Assembly: GCF_000276665.1 (NCBI RefSeq) | Contig: NW_004955427.1 | Span: 2,796,004 to 2,860,003 of the forward strand | DNA: 64,000 nt | Direction of reading: 5' to 3' | Origin: Chinchilla lanigera | Lineage: Eukaryota; Chordata; Mammalia; Rodentia; Chinchillidae | Shown here: in pieces, positions 14,244 to 26,988 of the stretch | Layout of the letters: each line of letters opens with the position of its first letter | Position numbering within the stretch: position 1 is the stretch's first letter | Translations under genes and position numbers: made by a program | Notes under the pieces: model-generated | The model's input: the letters and a program-made list of their open reading frames with translations, nothing else | Database searches by the model: none | Told to the model about the DNA's origin: nothing

Positions 14244-14829
14244 CTACACATAGGCATGTTTCAGAAGCAGAAACTGATTTCTATTTATTTATTCTCTCAA
14301 ACTCCCAATGTCCTTGATCCCAACAGAATGAATTTATTAATTGGTGAACTCACAATTAGGAACCAAATACACTGCCAAAGGGCAGAGCAAACTAGCCAGT
14401 CCAAAAGGAAGTAAAACTCATGATCTTTGTCTCAGTAACATGATGTTAAACAGCTAATTAGGCTGGAAGTTTATGTTCCAGAAACAAATTGCATTTGTTA
14501 AGACTAAACCATTAACTCCCCACGCAGCCCTCTTCTCACTGTTAAATGTAGCACCTAGTATCTTCATCTCAACTAAACAAAATAAAAGCCCAGGGAGTGA
14601 GAGCCCAGGGAAAGCAGCAACCATGTCTAGAGATGGACATACAGTTCTCCCTGCCATAAAGTAATACCCAATTTAAGCTAGTTATAAACTTTTTAAAATT
14701 CTTTATTGGTATGTGTTTGTGATACATAATAAATGTATTCATTATGGGGGCTTGCAAGGGAAAATTTTAATATAAAACACACAATGTATAGGATTATCTT
14801 ATAATATTCACCCAAAGAGTCACATGCAA
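14244..14829. other. Intergenic, possible old repeat
   Basis: AT-rich sequence. The part at 14690-14760 (CTTTATTGGTATGTGTTTGT, ATTATGGGGGCTTGCAAGG) has the look of an old L1-derived segment in the antisense direction, but I cannot place it. Confidence 0.3.
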
Positions 14830-15950
14830 GAGTGCGGGAGATCGGTGCACACACTAGAGACCCGGACAATCCAGCGAGGGCCCGGATCCCATGGCAGTGT
14901 CCTGCACATGTCCAGCTGAGACCTAGAGCCCCGGGCAATGTCCTCCATCAGTCCAACTGGAGGCCTAGAGCTCAGAACAGTGTTTCATACAAGTCTGTAT
15001 CAAGGGTCTGCACTGGGAAGGCCCAAAGGTGGGAGCTAGGAAGTCTGCACCATGGGGTGGGGGAGCTGTGTCACCAGGCTGAGGGATCTGCACTGGAGCC
15101 AGGAAGAGACACTCAGAGAGCTGCCCGCTGAAAGAACCGCCAAGGGAACCGCAGCCGTCCTCAGCAACGGGAGGACCTGCGCTGCTCCAGCAAGAACAGC
15201 TGAGCTCATATCAGGAAAACCAGCACGACAAGCTTCTCCAAGAGGATCAGCAGCACACCATCGTCCCCCCCAGCTCTGCTCTGCGCAATTGGCAGTGACC
15301 CTCAGGCAGGCCTTCCACACCCGGCACCACGCAGACTCGGTCCCGCTGGGTGTTACAAGTTGACCATTAATTACTCCACCACACGGCCTGATTTAAGTTT
15401 CAGAACTGAGAAAGGAGTTAAACAACTCCGTAGCAACCGCTGTGGGACTTCCCCCAGGGAAATCAGGATCGCACGGGTAATTTTCACACTAGCATTCTTT
15501 GCCCTCAACTTCCAGCCTCAGTGAGGCCCTTCCAAAGCCTGCCTCTTCTGCAGAGCCCCCACGGCAGGAGGCAAAAGTTCTTGCCTCTCAAGAGCCTCTT
15601 AAACCTGGGAGCAGGGACACGAAGCTTCCCCAGAAGAAGCCACACCTGGCAGGTGCTCCTTGGTCCACTGATCCCTTCTCCTTCGTCCGCGTGGATCGCT
15701 CATCCCAGAGGCTGACTCAGGCCGCAGTGCTGCTGTGTGGGACGTCTGCAGCCTGCTCCTGGCTCCACTGCTTGGACTTCGGATCTGTCCCCCTTTCGCT
15801 GCCAGCCTTGATGTCCACCTCCACCCAGTCCCACTTTGAAACCAGTATCTGCTGCTCAGGTGCTAGTTTCTCTGAACTTGCTCCACACCTACTTCACACA
15901 AACGATCTGTGTTTTAGGTTCTGACCAATCTGTTTGGTTGGAAATTATGT
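14830..15950. other. GC-rich unassigned block
   Basis: About 1.1 kb of clearly higher GC content than its surroundings, with open frames of 60-141 codons on both strands that overlap one another. Codon-level conservation cannot be judged and no family is recognised. It may be a decayed retroelement 5' region or LTR. The left part contains 41-bp tandem repeats. Confidence 0.4.
14870..14993 (+). repeat. Three ~41-bp imperfect tandem repeats
   Basis: Units at 14870-14910, 14911-14951 and 14952-14993 begin TCCAGCGAGG, TCCAGCTGAG and TCCAACTGGA, and share a CCTAGAGC / CAGTGT / TCATACA-like layout. About two thirds of positions agree between neighbours. A fourth, weaker unit may start at 14994. 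Confidence 0.7.
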
Positions 15951-16264
15951 TCCTAATCCTTCCAGGTTCTTTCTGACCCAGTCCCTAACTCCTGGTTTCT
16001 CAAAATCCAGCAATATAACATGATTCTAAATGAAACTTTACAGGAATGGTTAGTTAAATACCGGTTAGAAGTTTTTAAAATCTATCTTGATCATAGTATC
16101 TTTCCGCTCCTTTCTTTTTGCTCCCTATCCGGTCAAAGTTTAGGAATTATTTATAGGGTTTATTTTTCACTCTACACCGTGAGAACCCTTTGGCACACAG
16201 GTGTTTGAAGACTTAGAAAAGCATGCTCTCTTATGTAAGCATCGCTAATTATTTGTGGAATGAT

Positions 16265-16345
16265 AGGCTAGACCAGCTGTGTCGGACCCTTAGCCCCTGG
16301 GCCACACGCAGCCCTGGACAGCTGGTAATGCAGCCCACAGGATTT
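16265..16345. mobile_element. Possible ancient DNA-transposon fragment
   Basis: The segment GACCCTTAGCCCCTGGGCCA, then CACGCAGCCC and AATGCAGCCCAC, resembles the 'gaccctcggcccgcgggccacatgcggccc' class of old mammalian hAT-type repeats. The family is not resolved. Confidence 0.4.
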
Positions 16346-16404
16346 TAAATTCAGAATTTTTATATTATCACCTGATTTGTCTGTGTGTGCGTTGAAATGT
16401 GTTT

Positions 16405-16605
16405 CTTCTTGCACCCACCCCCATTTTAGTGGTACTGCAGATTGAAACCAGGGGGTACTCTATCACTGAGCTACATTTCCAGTCCTCTTTTTCTTCTTTC
16501 AGAAAGGCTTTCCTTAAATCTCCTAGGCTGGCCTCAATTTGTGATCCACCTGCCCTCACCTCTCATGGCGCTGGGATCACAGGTGTGCACCACTCTGCCT
16601 GACTT
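16405..16605 (-). mobile_element. B1+ID composite SINE (B1-dID-like)
   Basis: Read on the minus strand, a B1 half (CAGAGTGGTGCACACCTGTG, AGGCCAGCCTAGGAG) is followed by an ID-like half (GAAATGTAGCTCAGTGATAG, GGTTTCAATCTGCAGTACC). This B1-then-ID order is that of B1-dID elements known from several rodent lineages. Confidence 0.75.
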
Positions 16606-19600
16606 AGTATTTTTCATGACCAGCGGCACAGTGCTTCAGGGCGGCCTGTACAGGCAACGAGGAAATGCTGCGTAGGGAAGGAGGCAGCCCTCCTTCCCCC
16701 ACCACCCGGGTGAGTCAAATTAAAACTCTCTCCTATCAGGTGTTACCCTTGCTGCACACTTTGGTGAACAAAACAAAATGATTACAAGTAATCATATTTC
16801 AACCTAGCTACATGTGTGCACTGGCAAAGAGAGACGTTTACTGTTATTCAGCAAACACGTACGTTTTCTTGTTTAATTATTAAATTTTGGCCTGGGTTAT
16901 TTCAGAAAATATCTTCATAAGTGAAAATAATTTTTTAATAGCTGTGGTATGGGAAATACAAAAACGTGTTAGTTTCTTGTTCACCGCAGTGCTATAATTA
17001 GATATACAACATCACTCACACTAGAAGTGCTACAGTAAGAATATGGATTGCCTCTGGTCATAGTTTTCAGTGACTCCAGAACCCCACAGGGCTCCCAGAC
17101 AAGCAGCAGGCTGAAAGGAGGGACATGAAAAAAAAGCAGTGTCCTCCTACAAATGTCACTCCTTTGGGACTGTGAGAGTGACAATAAGGGTCACATACAG
17201 ACCGTCTAGTTTTACTTGTCTTCACCTTAACAAGAGTTTGTGGCATCTAGGCTAGAAGGAAAGATGCGGCGTTACTTATTGCCCACACAGCAATGAGGCC
17301 ACTTCAATAACGGATCGAACTTCCAGCTTCTGTTTGCAGCCACGTGGCCCAGCAGGCTCCCCCACGCCTTGGCACTGCCCTCTGCAGAGGTGATGCCTTC
17401 GAATCGCAGACGCTGAGCTCACATAGCAACCAGGAGTACACACAGTCTCCACAGCCACAAGAGAAGAGGGCGCCAACCGAGGAAGCCACCGGCAGCTCCC
17501 GGCACGCACAGCCAGGAAAAGGCGCGCTGCGAGGATGGCTTAGGCTTGTCACGAGCACCTGTATAATCAAGGCACTTCCTCTCCCCCACAGCGCTGAACC
17601 CGGAGGCAGGGTCCCCGCCTGGCGTGGGGCAGTGGGTAAGGTCTGTACCAGTCATGGTTTAGGTTTCAACAAGTAGATAAGTACGAAAAGCAGTCTTAGG
17701 TGACACCTCTGCTGGCTAGAATTACTGTGTATTCTGGTCTTCTAGATAATAAAAGGTACTTTGAAGAGTCTCCCAGAAATTAACTTCCTATTTCTGCTTC
17801 AGAGAAAGTTTTATAACCTGGGAATTTATGGTACTATTATCTCTTTCTTAAATCAGAATAAAAATTGAGAGGCTAAAAGCATCATATTTCAATTTACATA
17901 ATTTGGGAGTAAATGATGACCCCAACACTGAATATCTTGACTGATGGTTTAACTCAACCTTCTACTTTAAATCAAACTATACTTGGTGGAGAAATGTTTC
18001 TTCTAAACAATTAGATGGGAACACTGGAGCAACTGAATCAGAAGTGAACACATTTTATCTCGGCAAGTTGCCATATAAGCTTGTCTTTCCCCAGAGGATT
18101 TTGGAACAGCTTGCAAGGGCTTCACCCACTGTGAGCTGAGACGTCCCAGGCGGGGTCCCCGACACATGCTGATGAAAGTGTGCATGGCAGCACAGTGTAT
18201 CACAGGCCAGGAGCAAGAAGAAATTATTAAATGCCGTACGTCAATGTGGCACTTGCCTGGGCACTGCAAAAGCACTGTCAAACCTGGTATTTTCTATAAA
18301 ACATGTTCATTTAACATTATCAAATTCCTACCCTCTCAGCAGGGTTTAATAAAACTGAAAAGAGTCACCTGATGTTATAGATCTTTCCAAATTATCAGTT
18401 TACACTTTAAGACAAAATTAACTTAAATCTGTCATCAAAATACAATAATGTCTAAACCTGCTTGTTAGTGAAAAGTCCACTTAAACTTGTAGTTCTGCCA
18501 TTCCAAGTTAAATTCTGACTTTGAAACACCACTGGCAAATCTGAAAGTAAAATAAGAAAATATGAAGCAATGGAAAAGTCTCCTCGGGCTCACAGTGCTC
18601 AACAGAAGGTATTTCCAATCCTCAACATGTGTTTTACAGCTTTCTTTTATAAGGAAGAAAGATCACTTCACAAGGAAAATAAATCTCTCTAGAAGTATGT
18701 TACCTTTTTTTTACATTTGTGAAAGGAATGGGTAACATTTAAAAAGAGCGTTTCAACTTAATTGCCTTATCTACATACTTGACAGAATATCATCTATTCT
18801 CAAAATAGTTCACCAAGTCTATGCACCTGGAAGAAACTGCAACATTGATTATTGCTTGACTGTTTACCTAGAATGAAGGTGTCACTAATAGGTAAATGAG
18901 ATGCAGACACTCATTTTACTTGTGCTGATCCAAATTCAAATAATATATTTGTTCCAAAAGGGTAAAAAGTATACAATTTTTCTTTAATTTAGATCATCAA
19001 CCTTCTCTCACTTATAGTAAATTAAGTACTAAGGTGCCGGAAAGAAAAAGCTCTTTCAGGAAAACATGTTTCTCAAAAGCTTTCTATATAATAATAATGC
19101 TAAAAGTGGAAATGTGGAGTTCACGATAAAATAAAAAGGCAGAGGAATGGACATCTGAATCAATTATCACTAAAAAAATATTAGAATTTAAACTAATATT
19201 TGTGTTCAAGTAACTACAACTTAGTTTTTCCTCAAACCGAGAAGTATTTTCATCTACTAGATTTTTCTGTGTCTGCTAGGCAAGAGTCCTTTATAAGCTG
19301 AGGAAAAAATGGGTTTCCTCCTTTGTTACAGAAAACAGTTAACATTTGTTGGCTTGATAGCAGAAGCAGTGTTATCGTCATTGAGTATTTGTCAATTATT
19401 TAACACCAAGTAAAACTAATATCTGTTTCTCTAGAAATGTAGAACCAAGTAGATGGTTCCAAATATATATATCACAGTAGAGGCAGTAGGTCCTGGAGGA
19501 AGCTGGCATGAAGCCCTCTGGATTTTCCCTTCTGAGTACCAAGATGCCAGCCGTTATACATAATGGGAAGCTACATAATGTAGCTACATAAATGGGAAGT

Positions 19601-20289
19601 CAGGCAATGTTCCATTTTTGTTAATAACCCTTGAGAAACAGAGAAAATACCAAAAACATAGATGCTGCTATGCGTAGGATAAATACAATCAATTTTGAAG
19701 GCACACTGTCACCACCTATCAAAAAAGGTATGTATAAAACTTAAACTGGCAGATTTAATCAGTGTTCATTCCTCTGTATGGAAGTACTCTTTGAGAAAAA
19801 TAATTGATTCACCTTTGCACCCATGCCCCCTCTCTGCTATCATTATTTACATCTGTTCTACATAATATAAAAATAAACAAGGAATAAAATCATATTTTAA
19901 CAAAAATTATTTTTTAAATTAAAAAAAATTAAATACTTTCCATATGCATCATGCTCTCAACTTTATGATGAGACTAACGCTGAAGCTTGTTCCTACAAAC
20001 CTGCCTATCTCCAAAAGTCCTTCAATTTTCACCCCTCCTCATGACTGCAAGCCTATCCGGAGTGCCAGCACCACTGTTCACACTGTCTACCTCTTCACCC
20101 CACATTCCTCCTCAAATCTATAGTTAAGAAACTCCAACAAGGTACTGCCTTTAGGTTTGGTAGTCTGTACTAAACCTAAATGTATTAGGTATTTGTGAAA
20201 TGCTTATTGCCTTGTGGCCCATGGATTACTCAATGAAATAAAATAGATATAAATGTATGAATCTAATCTCTTAAAAAGTTTATTTTTAA
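16606..20289. other. Intergenic, nothing recognised
   Basis: About 3.7 kb without a supported gene. Short open frames at 17276-17676 overlap on both strands in a locally GC-richer part and show no family resemblance. A small near-palindrome AGCTACATAATGTAGCT lies at about 19569-19585. Confidence 0.5.
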
Positions 20290-20476
20290 ATCTTTGTAAC
20301 CATTTCCTTTAAACTGATTTCTCAAAAAGATCAGTGAGTCTACAGAAGATAGTAATAAAAAGCTAGAAAAACCAAACAAAATGATGCAAAACATGAATGA
20401 CCATGAAAGAAGAGTCCATAAAAATGCTCCAAATAGAAATCCAGGAGATTAAAAATTCTATTGTAAGTATGAGCAG

Positions 20477-20632
20477 CAGCCGAACATGATGGTGCATAGC
20501 TCTAATCACAGTAATTGAGGGCTGAGTCAGGAGGACTGCTACAAGTTCAAGGCCAGCCTGGACTAAATAGTGAGTTCAAGACCTGCCTGAACTGCATAAT
20601 AAGACACTGTCTCATAAAACAAACAAACAAGC
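20477..20632 (+). mobile_element. B1 SINE inside L1
   Basis: Reads ATGATGGTGCATAGCTCTAA, then GGCTGAGTCAGGAGGACTGC and two successive copies of the GCCTGGACTAAATAGTGAGT / GCCTGAACTGCATAATAAGA segment, ending in an A-rich (CAAA)n tail. This is a sense-strand B1 with the 29-bp duplication. It interrupts L1 ORF1. Confidence 0.85.
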
Positions 20633-21384
20633 AAAAGTATTGCCAGCAAAAGTGACCAGTGTGAGAACAGAGTGTCAGAACTAGAAGATAGGTGTGACCT
20701 GTTAGAGATACCTTGAAAACAAAAAAAAAGTGCACAAAAAGGGGATTCAACAACTCCTAGATGATGCAGAGAAGACAAATCCAAGATTAATTGGAATTAG
20801 TGAAAAATCAAGACAGCACAAGTGGTATAAAAACTGTTTACTGAAATAATAGCAGAAAACTTTTCAAATAAGAGAATTTAACGTAAGGATAAGTGAGGCA
20901 TATAGACCCCTAAGTAACCATGATCAGGAAACAACCTCTCCACAACACTTGATAGTCAAAATTCTAGAAGTCCAGTGCAAGAATAGAATCTTAAAAACAG
21001 TTACAGAAAATAAATGAATCACAGTAAACCATTAAAATGACAGCATACTTCTCAACACAAACCTTAAAGGTCAGGAAAGCTTGGAGTGCAGTTTCAGTTC
21101 CTAAGGGAAAACAATTTCCAGCCCAGGCTGATACAACCTGCAAAATTATCTTTCCAAATGGGAAAAATAATATATTTTCATGATAAAGAGCACCTAAAGT
21201 AATTCATGAGCACCAAACCAACCCTCCAAAAAATTCTCCAGGATATCCTAAAAAGAGACAATGAAGCTAACAATGAAAAAGATCTCATAATATGAATATC
21301 CCAGACATGGTGAGCAATTAAACAGAAGGGAAGGATAGGGAATCCGCAATAGGAAAATAAGGTGATGACAGGAATAAGTCAATA

Positions 21385-24300
21385 CATGTCAGTAATAACT
21401 CTCAGTGTGAATGGTCTCCATTTCCTGATCAAAAGACAAAGACTAAACAGCACCCAATGATATGCTGTATACAAGAAATACATTCAACCCTAAAGGAAAC
21501 TCTAAACTAAAAATCAAAAGATAGAACATGACAATGTTTTATGCAATAAGAACCTGAAAACAAGTAGGTGTAGCTACCCTACATTTACACAAAATGGACT
21601 GCAGGCCAAAACTGACTAAAAGAGACACAGAAAGTAATTACATATTGGTTTATGGGACAATCCAATAGAAGGCAATAACAATAATTAACATAGATGCACC
21701 AAACAATAGCACCTCTAACACAATAATAGTGGAGGAGAAAATAAAGACAATAATAGTGGAGGACATCATAAGAACCCTACTATCACAAATACACAGATCA
21801 ATTAGACAAAAAAAATCAGCAAAGAAATATCAGAATTGAGTAAATCCTTCAAACAATACACTTCAAAGATATCTACAGAGCATTCCACCCAGCAACAAAA
21901 TACACATTCTTCTCAGCAGCACATGAAACTATCTCCAAAACAGACTACACACTACCCAATAAATCAGTCTTAAGTAAATGTAAAAGAATTGAAATTATAC
22001 CATGCATAATTATCAGACCATAGCACAATGAAGTTTGAAATCAGTGAAAAAGAGAATGAAGAAATTATGCAAATGCATGGAAAGTAAACAGTACACTATT
22101 AAATAAATGATGAGTTACAGAAGAAATCAAGGAGGAAATAAGACAGTATCTAGAAATGAATAATAATGCCAGTACAACATACCAGAACTTCTGAGAAACA
22201 ATGAAAGCAGTTCAAAGAGGGAAGCTTATAACAGAGAATGCTCAAATCACAAAAACAGATCAAATCCAAATAAATAACCTAATTTGCACCTCAAGGTCCT
22301 ATAAAAACAAGAACAACCCAAAGTCAAAGCTAGTACAAAGATGGAAATTATAAATATCAGAGCTGAAATTGAGAACAAAATAATATAAAGAATCAAATAA
22401 CTGGTTTGTCAAAAGGATAAAGAAAATAGACAAGACCATGGCCAATCTAACAAATAAAAGGAGAGAAAAACACAAATCAATGCCATTAGGAATAAAAAAA
22501 AAATGCTAAGTCACAATGGTCACTACTAAGATAAAAAGGATTGTTGAAAACTAGTTCACAAACCTATATGCCAATAAAGTGGAGGATTCAGAAGAAATGG
22601 ATAGCTTCCTGGATACATGTGAAGTATCAAAACTGAACCAAGAAGATTTAAAACCCTGAATAATCCAATGACAGGCAATGAAACTGAATCAGTAATAAAA
22701 GAAAGAAAGAAAGGAAAAAAAAAAAAAACCTACTAACAAAGAAAAGCCCAGGTCAGATGGGTTCTCTGCTGAATTCTCCAAAAACTGTAGAGAAGTTCAA
22801 ACACCTATATGCCTCAAGCTTTTTAATGAAATTGAAAAGGAAGGACTACTCTCAAATTCATTCTTGGAAGCTACTATTACCCTGATTTCAAAACCAGACA
22901 AGTATCCAACCAAAAACCAGAACTACAGGCCAAACTTTAATAAATACAGATGCAAAAATCTTCAACAAGATACTAGAAAGCAGAATGCAGCTGGCTTCAT
23001 CCCAGGGAAGGAAGGATGGTTAAACACATGCAAAGTAATAAATGTAATACAACACATAAGCAGAATCAAGCACAAAAATCACATGATCATTTGAACAGAT
23101 GCAGAAAAAGCCTTTGACAAAGTCCAACATTCTTTCATAATGGAAAAAAAAAAAACACTGAAGAAAATAGTACAGATGGGCCTTATCTCAATCTGATAAA
23201 AAAGTCATTCATGACAAACCTACTGCCAATATCATATTAAAAGGTGAAAACCTGAAAACTATCCCTCTAACATCAGGAACAAGACAAGGATGTCCATTAT
23301 CACCACTCCTATTCAACATAGTACTCAAAACATTAGCAAGAGTGATTATGCAAGAAAAAGAAATAAAAGGGATATGTATAGGAAAGGAAGAAGTCAAATT
23401 ATTATTTGCACGTGACGTGATCCTCTATATATGACTCAAAAATCCATCAAAAGACTCTCAGATTAGTAACCAAATTCAGTAACGTAGCAGGATACAAAAT
23501 CAGCACACAAAAATCAATAGCCTTTAGTACACTAATAATGAACCCACTGAGAAAAAATTGGGAAAAAATACCATTCATAAAAGCATGAAAAATAATTAAG
23601 TACTCAGAAATTAACTTGACTAAGAGAGTAAAGACTTCTACAGTGAAAACTACAGTACTCTGAAAAAGAAAAAGAGAACATCAGAAAATGCAAAGATACT
23701 CACTGTTCTTGGATAAGCAAAACCAATATAGTCAAAATGGTCATAGTTCTAAAGCTTGTACACAGATTTAATGCAACTTCAATCAAAATACCAGCAGCAT
23801 TCTTCATGGAATGAAGAATGGAGAAAACAATCCTAAAATTCATATGGAACCAGAAGACCCAAAATAGCAAAATCAAGCCTGGATAACAAGAGCAATATAA
23901 GGGGCATCACAATCCCAGATTTAAAGTTATATTACATGCCTGGCAAGTGCAAGGTGGTGAGTTCGGTTCCCGGTATTGGAGAAAAACCAAAAAAATAAAA
24001 AAATAAAAATAAAAATAAAGTTATATTACAAATCTGCAGTGATTTTTTTCAAAAAAGCATGGTACTGGCACAGAAAACAGGATCAATGGAACAAAACAGA
24101 GGATGCAGAAATAACCCCAAGGGTATTGAACTATTTGATCTTTCACAATGGGGCCAAAAACACACAGCGGAGGCAAGATAGCCTCTTTAACAAATATTAG
24201 GAAAACCATCTACCCATATGGGGAAGCTTGAATCTAGACCCATACCTCTCACCATGTATTAAACTAACATCAAAATGGATCAAAGAACTACATGTTAAAA

Positions 24301-24900
24301 TAGAAACACTTAACCAGATGAATGCTAATACAGGTAAAACTCTTGAAGACGTAAGTGTAGGCAAGGACTTTCTGAGCAGGACCCCAGTTGCTCAGAAAAT
24401 AGTACTAAGAAACAATAAATGGGATGATACCAAATTTAAAACGTTTTGCACAGCAAAAGAAACAACCAACAGAGTAAAGAGACAACCTACAGAATGGGAA
24501 AACATTTTTGCCAGCAACTCTCCAGACAGAGAGCTAATATCTGGAATATACAAATAACTTAAAAAAATAGACCACCCCAAAACTACAGACAATCAAAAAT
24601 AGGCAAGTGAAATGAATAGACGCTTTCAGAAGTAGTACAAATGGCCAATAACTACATGAAGAAATGCTCAACATCACTGGCCAGTAGAGAAATGCAGATG
24701 AAAACAACACTGAGATTCCACCTCGCCCCAGAAAAATTGGCCATCACCAAGAAATCAACTGACAATAAGTGCTGGAGACGCTGCAGGGAAAAAGGAGCCC
24801 TTCTACCTTGTGGGTGGGTGAACTACTCAGCCATTACAGAAATGTGTGGAGACTCCTCAAAAGCTAAAACCAGCAATTCCACTTGACCTTCTGCTCCCCT
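21385..24900 (+). pseudogene. L1 ORF2 remnant (second copy)
   Basis: Readable parts include the endonuclease start (VITLSVNGLHFLIKRQRLNS), a reverse transcriptase segment (ATITLISKPDKYPTKNQNYR; AGFIPGKEGW), the palm motif with FARD in place of FADD (near 23400), and a longer C-terminal open stretch at 24228-24557. The catalytic change and many stops show it is non-functional. Confidence 0.88.
23937..24016 (+). mobile_element. 5'-truncated ID SINE with target duplication
   Basis: Only the 3' half of an ID element is present (GCCTGGCAAGTGCAAGG, GAGTTCGGTTCCCGGTA) with an A-rich tail. A perfect 14-bp duplication AAAGTTATATTACA flanks it at 23923-23936 and 24017-24030. The internal promoter A box was lost at insertion. 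Confidence 0.95.
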
Positions 24901-25000
24901 TCTACGTATCTCCTTGAAAAAGTTAAAAAGACATCATATTACAGTGATATATACATACCCATGTTTAGAGCAGCACAATTTATAAGAGCCAAATCTTGAT

Positions 25001-26911
25001 CTTGGAATGAAGTATGTTATGTACATATACCTACTGCACACAAAGAGTATAAGCATTACGTACTAATTAAAAAAGAAGTGGTTTGCAAACCATTAGAAGA
25101 TCCACCTGGAATACAAAAGAATCATTTGCTTTCTTGTCATAAAATAGATCTATATTATCTCAAAACAACTGAATAATTATTGCAGACTAATTCTACATCA
25201 AAGACTCTTTGATTTTTCAAGTAATCAATGAGCAAGATACAAGCCCAATATCAAAGTATTCAGTTTTTTGGATTTAAGTCATGTAAGAATTATAACACAA
25301 AATAACCGACTGTAACCACATACAGGATAGAGAAAAAGGCATGGAACAGTTTTAGGGTTTTGGTTTACTTAACGCTCGCAGAAAGGTCTATTTGTGAAAA
25401 GATAACGCATATCCTTCAAACCTTCCCTGGTGCCATGCAATATGGACAATGACTTATTCACTTAGAACAATGAACTATTTCCAAAAAGCCCACAAGTTGT
25501 ATTGATGTGGCTTAGAAAAGATTGCCTCCTTAATACCTATGTTGCATTAACATGGAGTCATTTGTCTTCACAGAAAACGCGGAGGACACAAGATATCTGC
25601 ATTTTGGCAAGAAGGCAATTTAAAAGTTAATTCACAGTCACAGACTATCAAGGACCAGCTCAGATGGGGCATTAACTGAGAACGAGCCGAAGGTGGACCG
25701 TCACCATGAGGAGGTGTGCTGAAAGAGACTGGGGCTTGTCTAAGCCAGACTTCCGGAAAACAGGTCTATTACTCACTGTCTCACTTTTTCTCCTAAAATT
25801 AGGTCATTAATTAATCAACAGACATTTATTAGACATATTTCTCCCACATGTTTTCACAGTATGGTCTTTAGAATCAGATCAAGACCATCCTAAGACTGAT
25901 TTAGGATTCTTCACGTCTCACTGCCAGTAAGATCATGCAAATATAGGAAGGAAAAATACCGAAAACTCAGGTTGATTGTGCCAGGGCATTAGGAACTGCC
26001 TGCCTGGATAACTGGTAGTTGATTTTCCTCGTTCCCCTTCCATGGACAATTGCTTTGGACAGCCGTGTTCCCGTGTTTGTGTCTTCTCGGTTCTCTTTGG
26101 ATGTCACCAGCATCTCCTTCACTGCAAGGCAGCTGGCACCTCCCCACCTAATCTTTCCTTGGTTAACTTCATCACTTTTCTTTCCACCCTTCCTTAAGCA
26201 GATGAGGAAAAAATGAATGTTTCTAAGCCTTCAAAAGAGTAAAGTTTAAGAGAGGCCAAGTAATGACTCAGTATCATTAACTATCAACAAAATTCAAAGG
26301 CACAATAGGGCTCCAGGTCTCCTAATCCTCACTGTACCAAGATCAAAGAATGACTTTTATTTTCACAGTGTTCACATAACATGTTCGCATGGTAACTACA
26401 ATTCAACTGTTGCTAGGACCTACCATTTTTCTTCTAATTGACAAAAAAATGTAGGCAGTTGCTTTTTTTAAAGAGAAAAAAATAACAAAACAACAACAAA
26501 GGCAAAAACAAAACAACACAAAAACAATAAAAATGATACAGGAGGTAGGTTCTTGAAAGATGTGTTTATTACTAATGAAAATAGCACTATTATATATTTT
26601 AAAAAGAAAGATCCTTTCATATACATCAATGCTTAAAACTTTTATTTCTAATGTAAGATTAGAAAATTTCAACATTATAGTACAGTAAGATGAATTTTTT
26701 TGATCCCATTTTGGACAGATATCCTTATAAACAATATGGAAAAAAAAAAACCCTTTGTTAAACACACCCCATACTGAACATACATGACGGTAATGTACAC
26801 TACTGCTAAAGAATCATCACATAGCCCTGATATATCATTATACATGTATTCTCTGATATCATGTCTTCTTCCTACAAATGCCTTTAATATCTAAAGAAAT
26901 AATTCAGTGCT
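25001..26911. other. Intergenic, nothing recognised
   Basis: AT-rich sequence without a supported gene. A poly-purine/A-rich patch lies at 26470-26530. Confidence 0.5.
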
Positions 26912-26988
26912 GGGGATGTAGCTCAGCAGCTCTAGCACTGACCAGCAAGCACAAGGTCATGAGTTCGATTCCCAGTACCCAAAAAATA
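26912..26988 (+). mobile_element. ID-like SINE
   Basis: GTGCTGGGGATGTAGCTCAG, then GAGTTCGATTCCCAGTACCC and a short A tail. The flanks AAGAAATAATTCAG and AAGAAGTAATTCAA look like a slightly decayed target-site duplication. Confidence 0.9.

Larger units (their letters stand above)
20290..25000 (+). mobile_element. Near-full-length decayed LINE-1 (second copy)
   Basis: ORF1-like coiled-coil sequence is present from about 20330, and the ORF1 C-terminal region to about 21330. ORF2 endonuclease starts near 21385, reverse transcriptase at about 22860-23640, and the ORF2 C-terminus at 24030-24900. The catalytic motif is changed to FARDVILYI. Stops and frame breaks are frequent. A B1 sits at 20477-20632 and a truncated ID at 23937-24016. 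Ends are approximate. Confidence 0.85.

Noticed and set aside
15499..15924. 141-codon open frame
   Set aside because: It lies in the GC-rich block with overlapping frames, has no family resemblance, and no promoter or splice context was seen.
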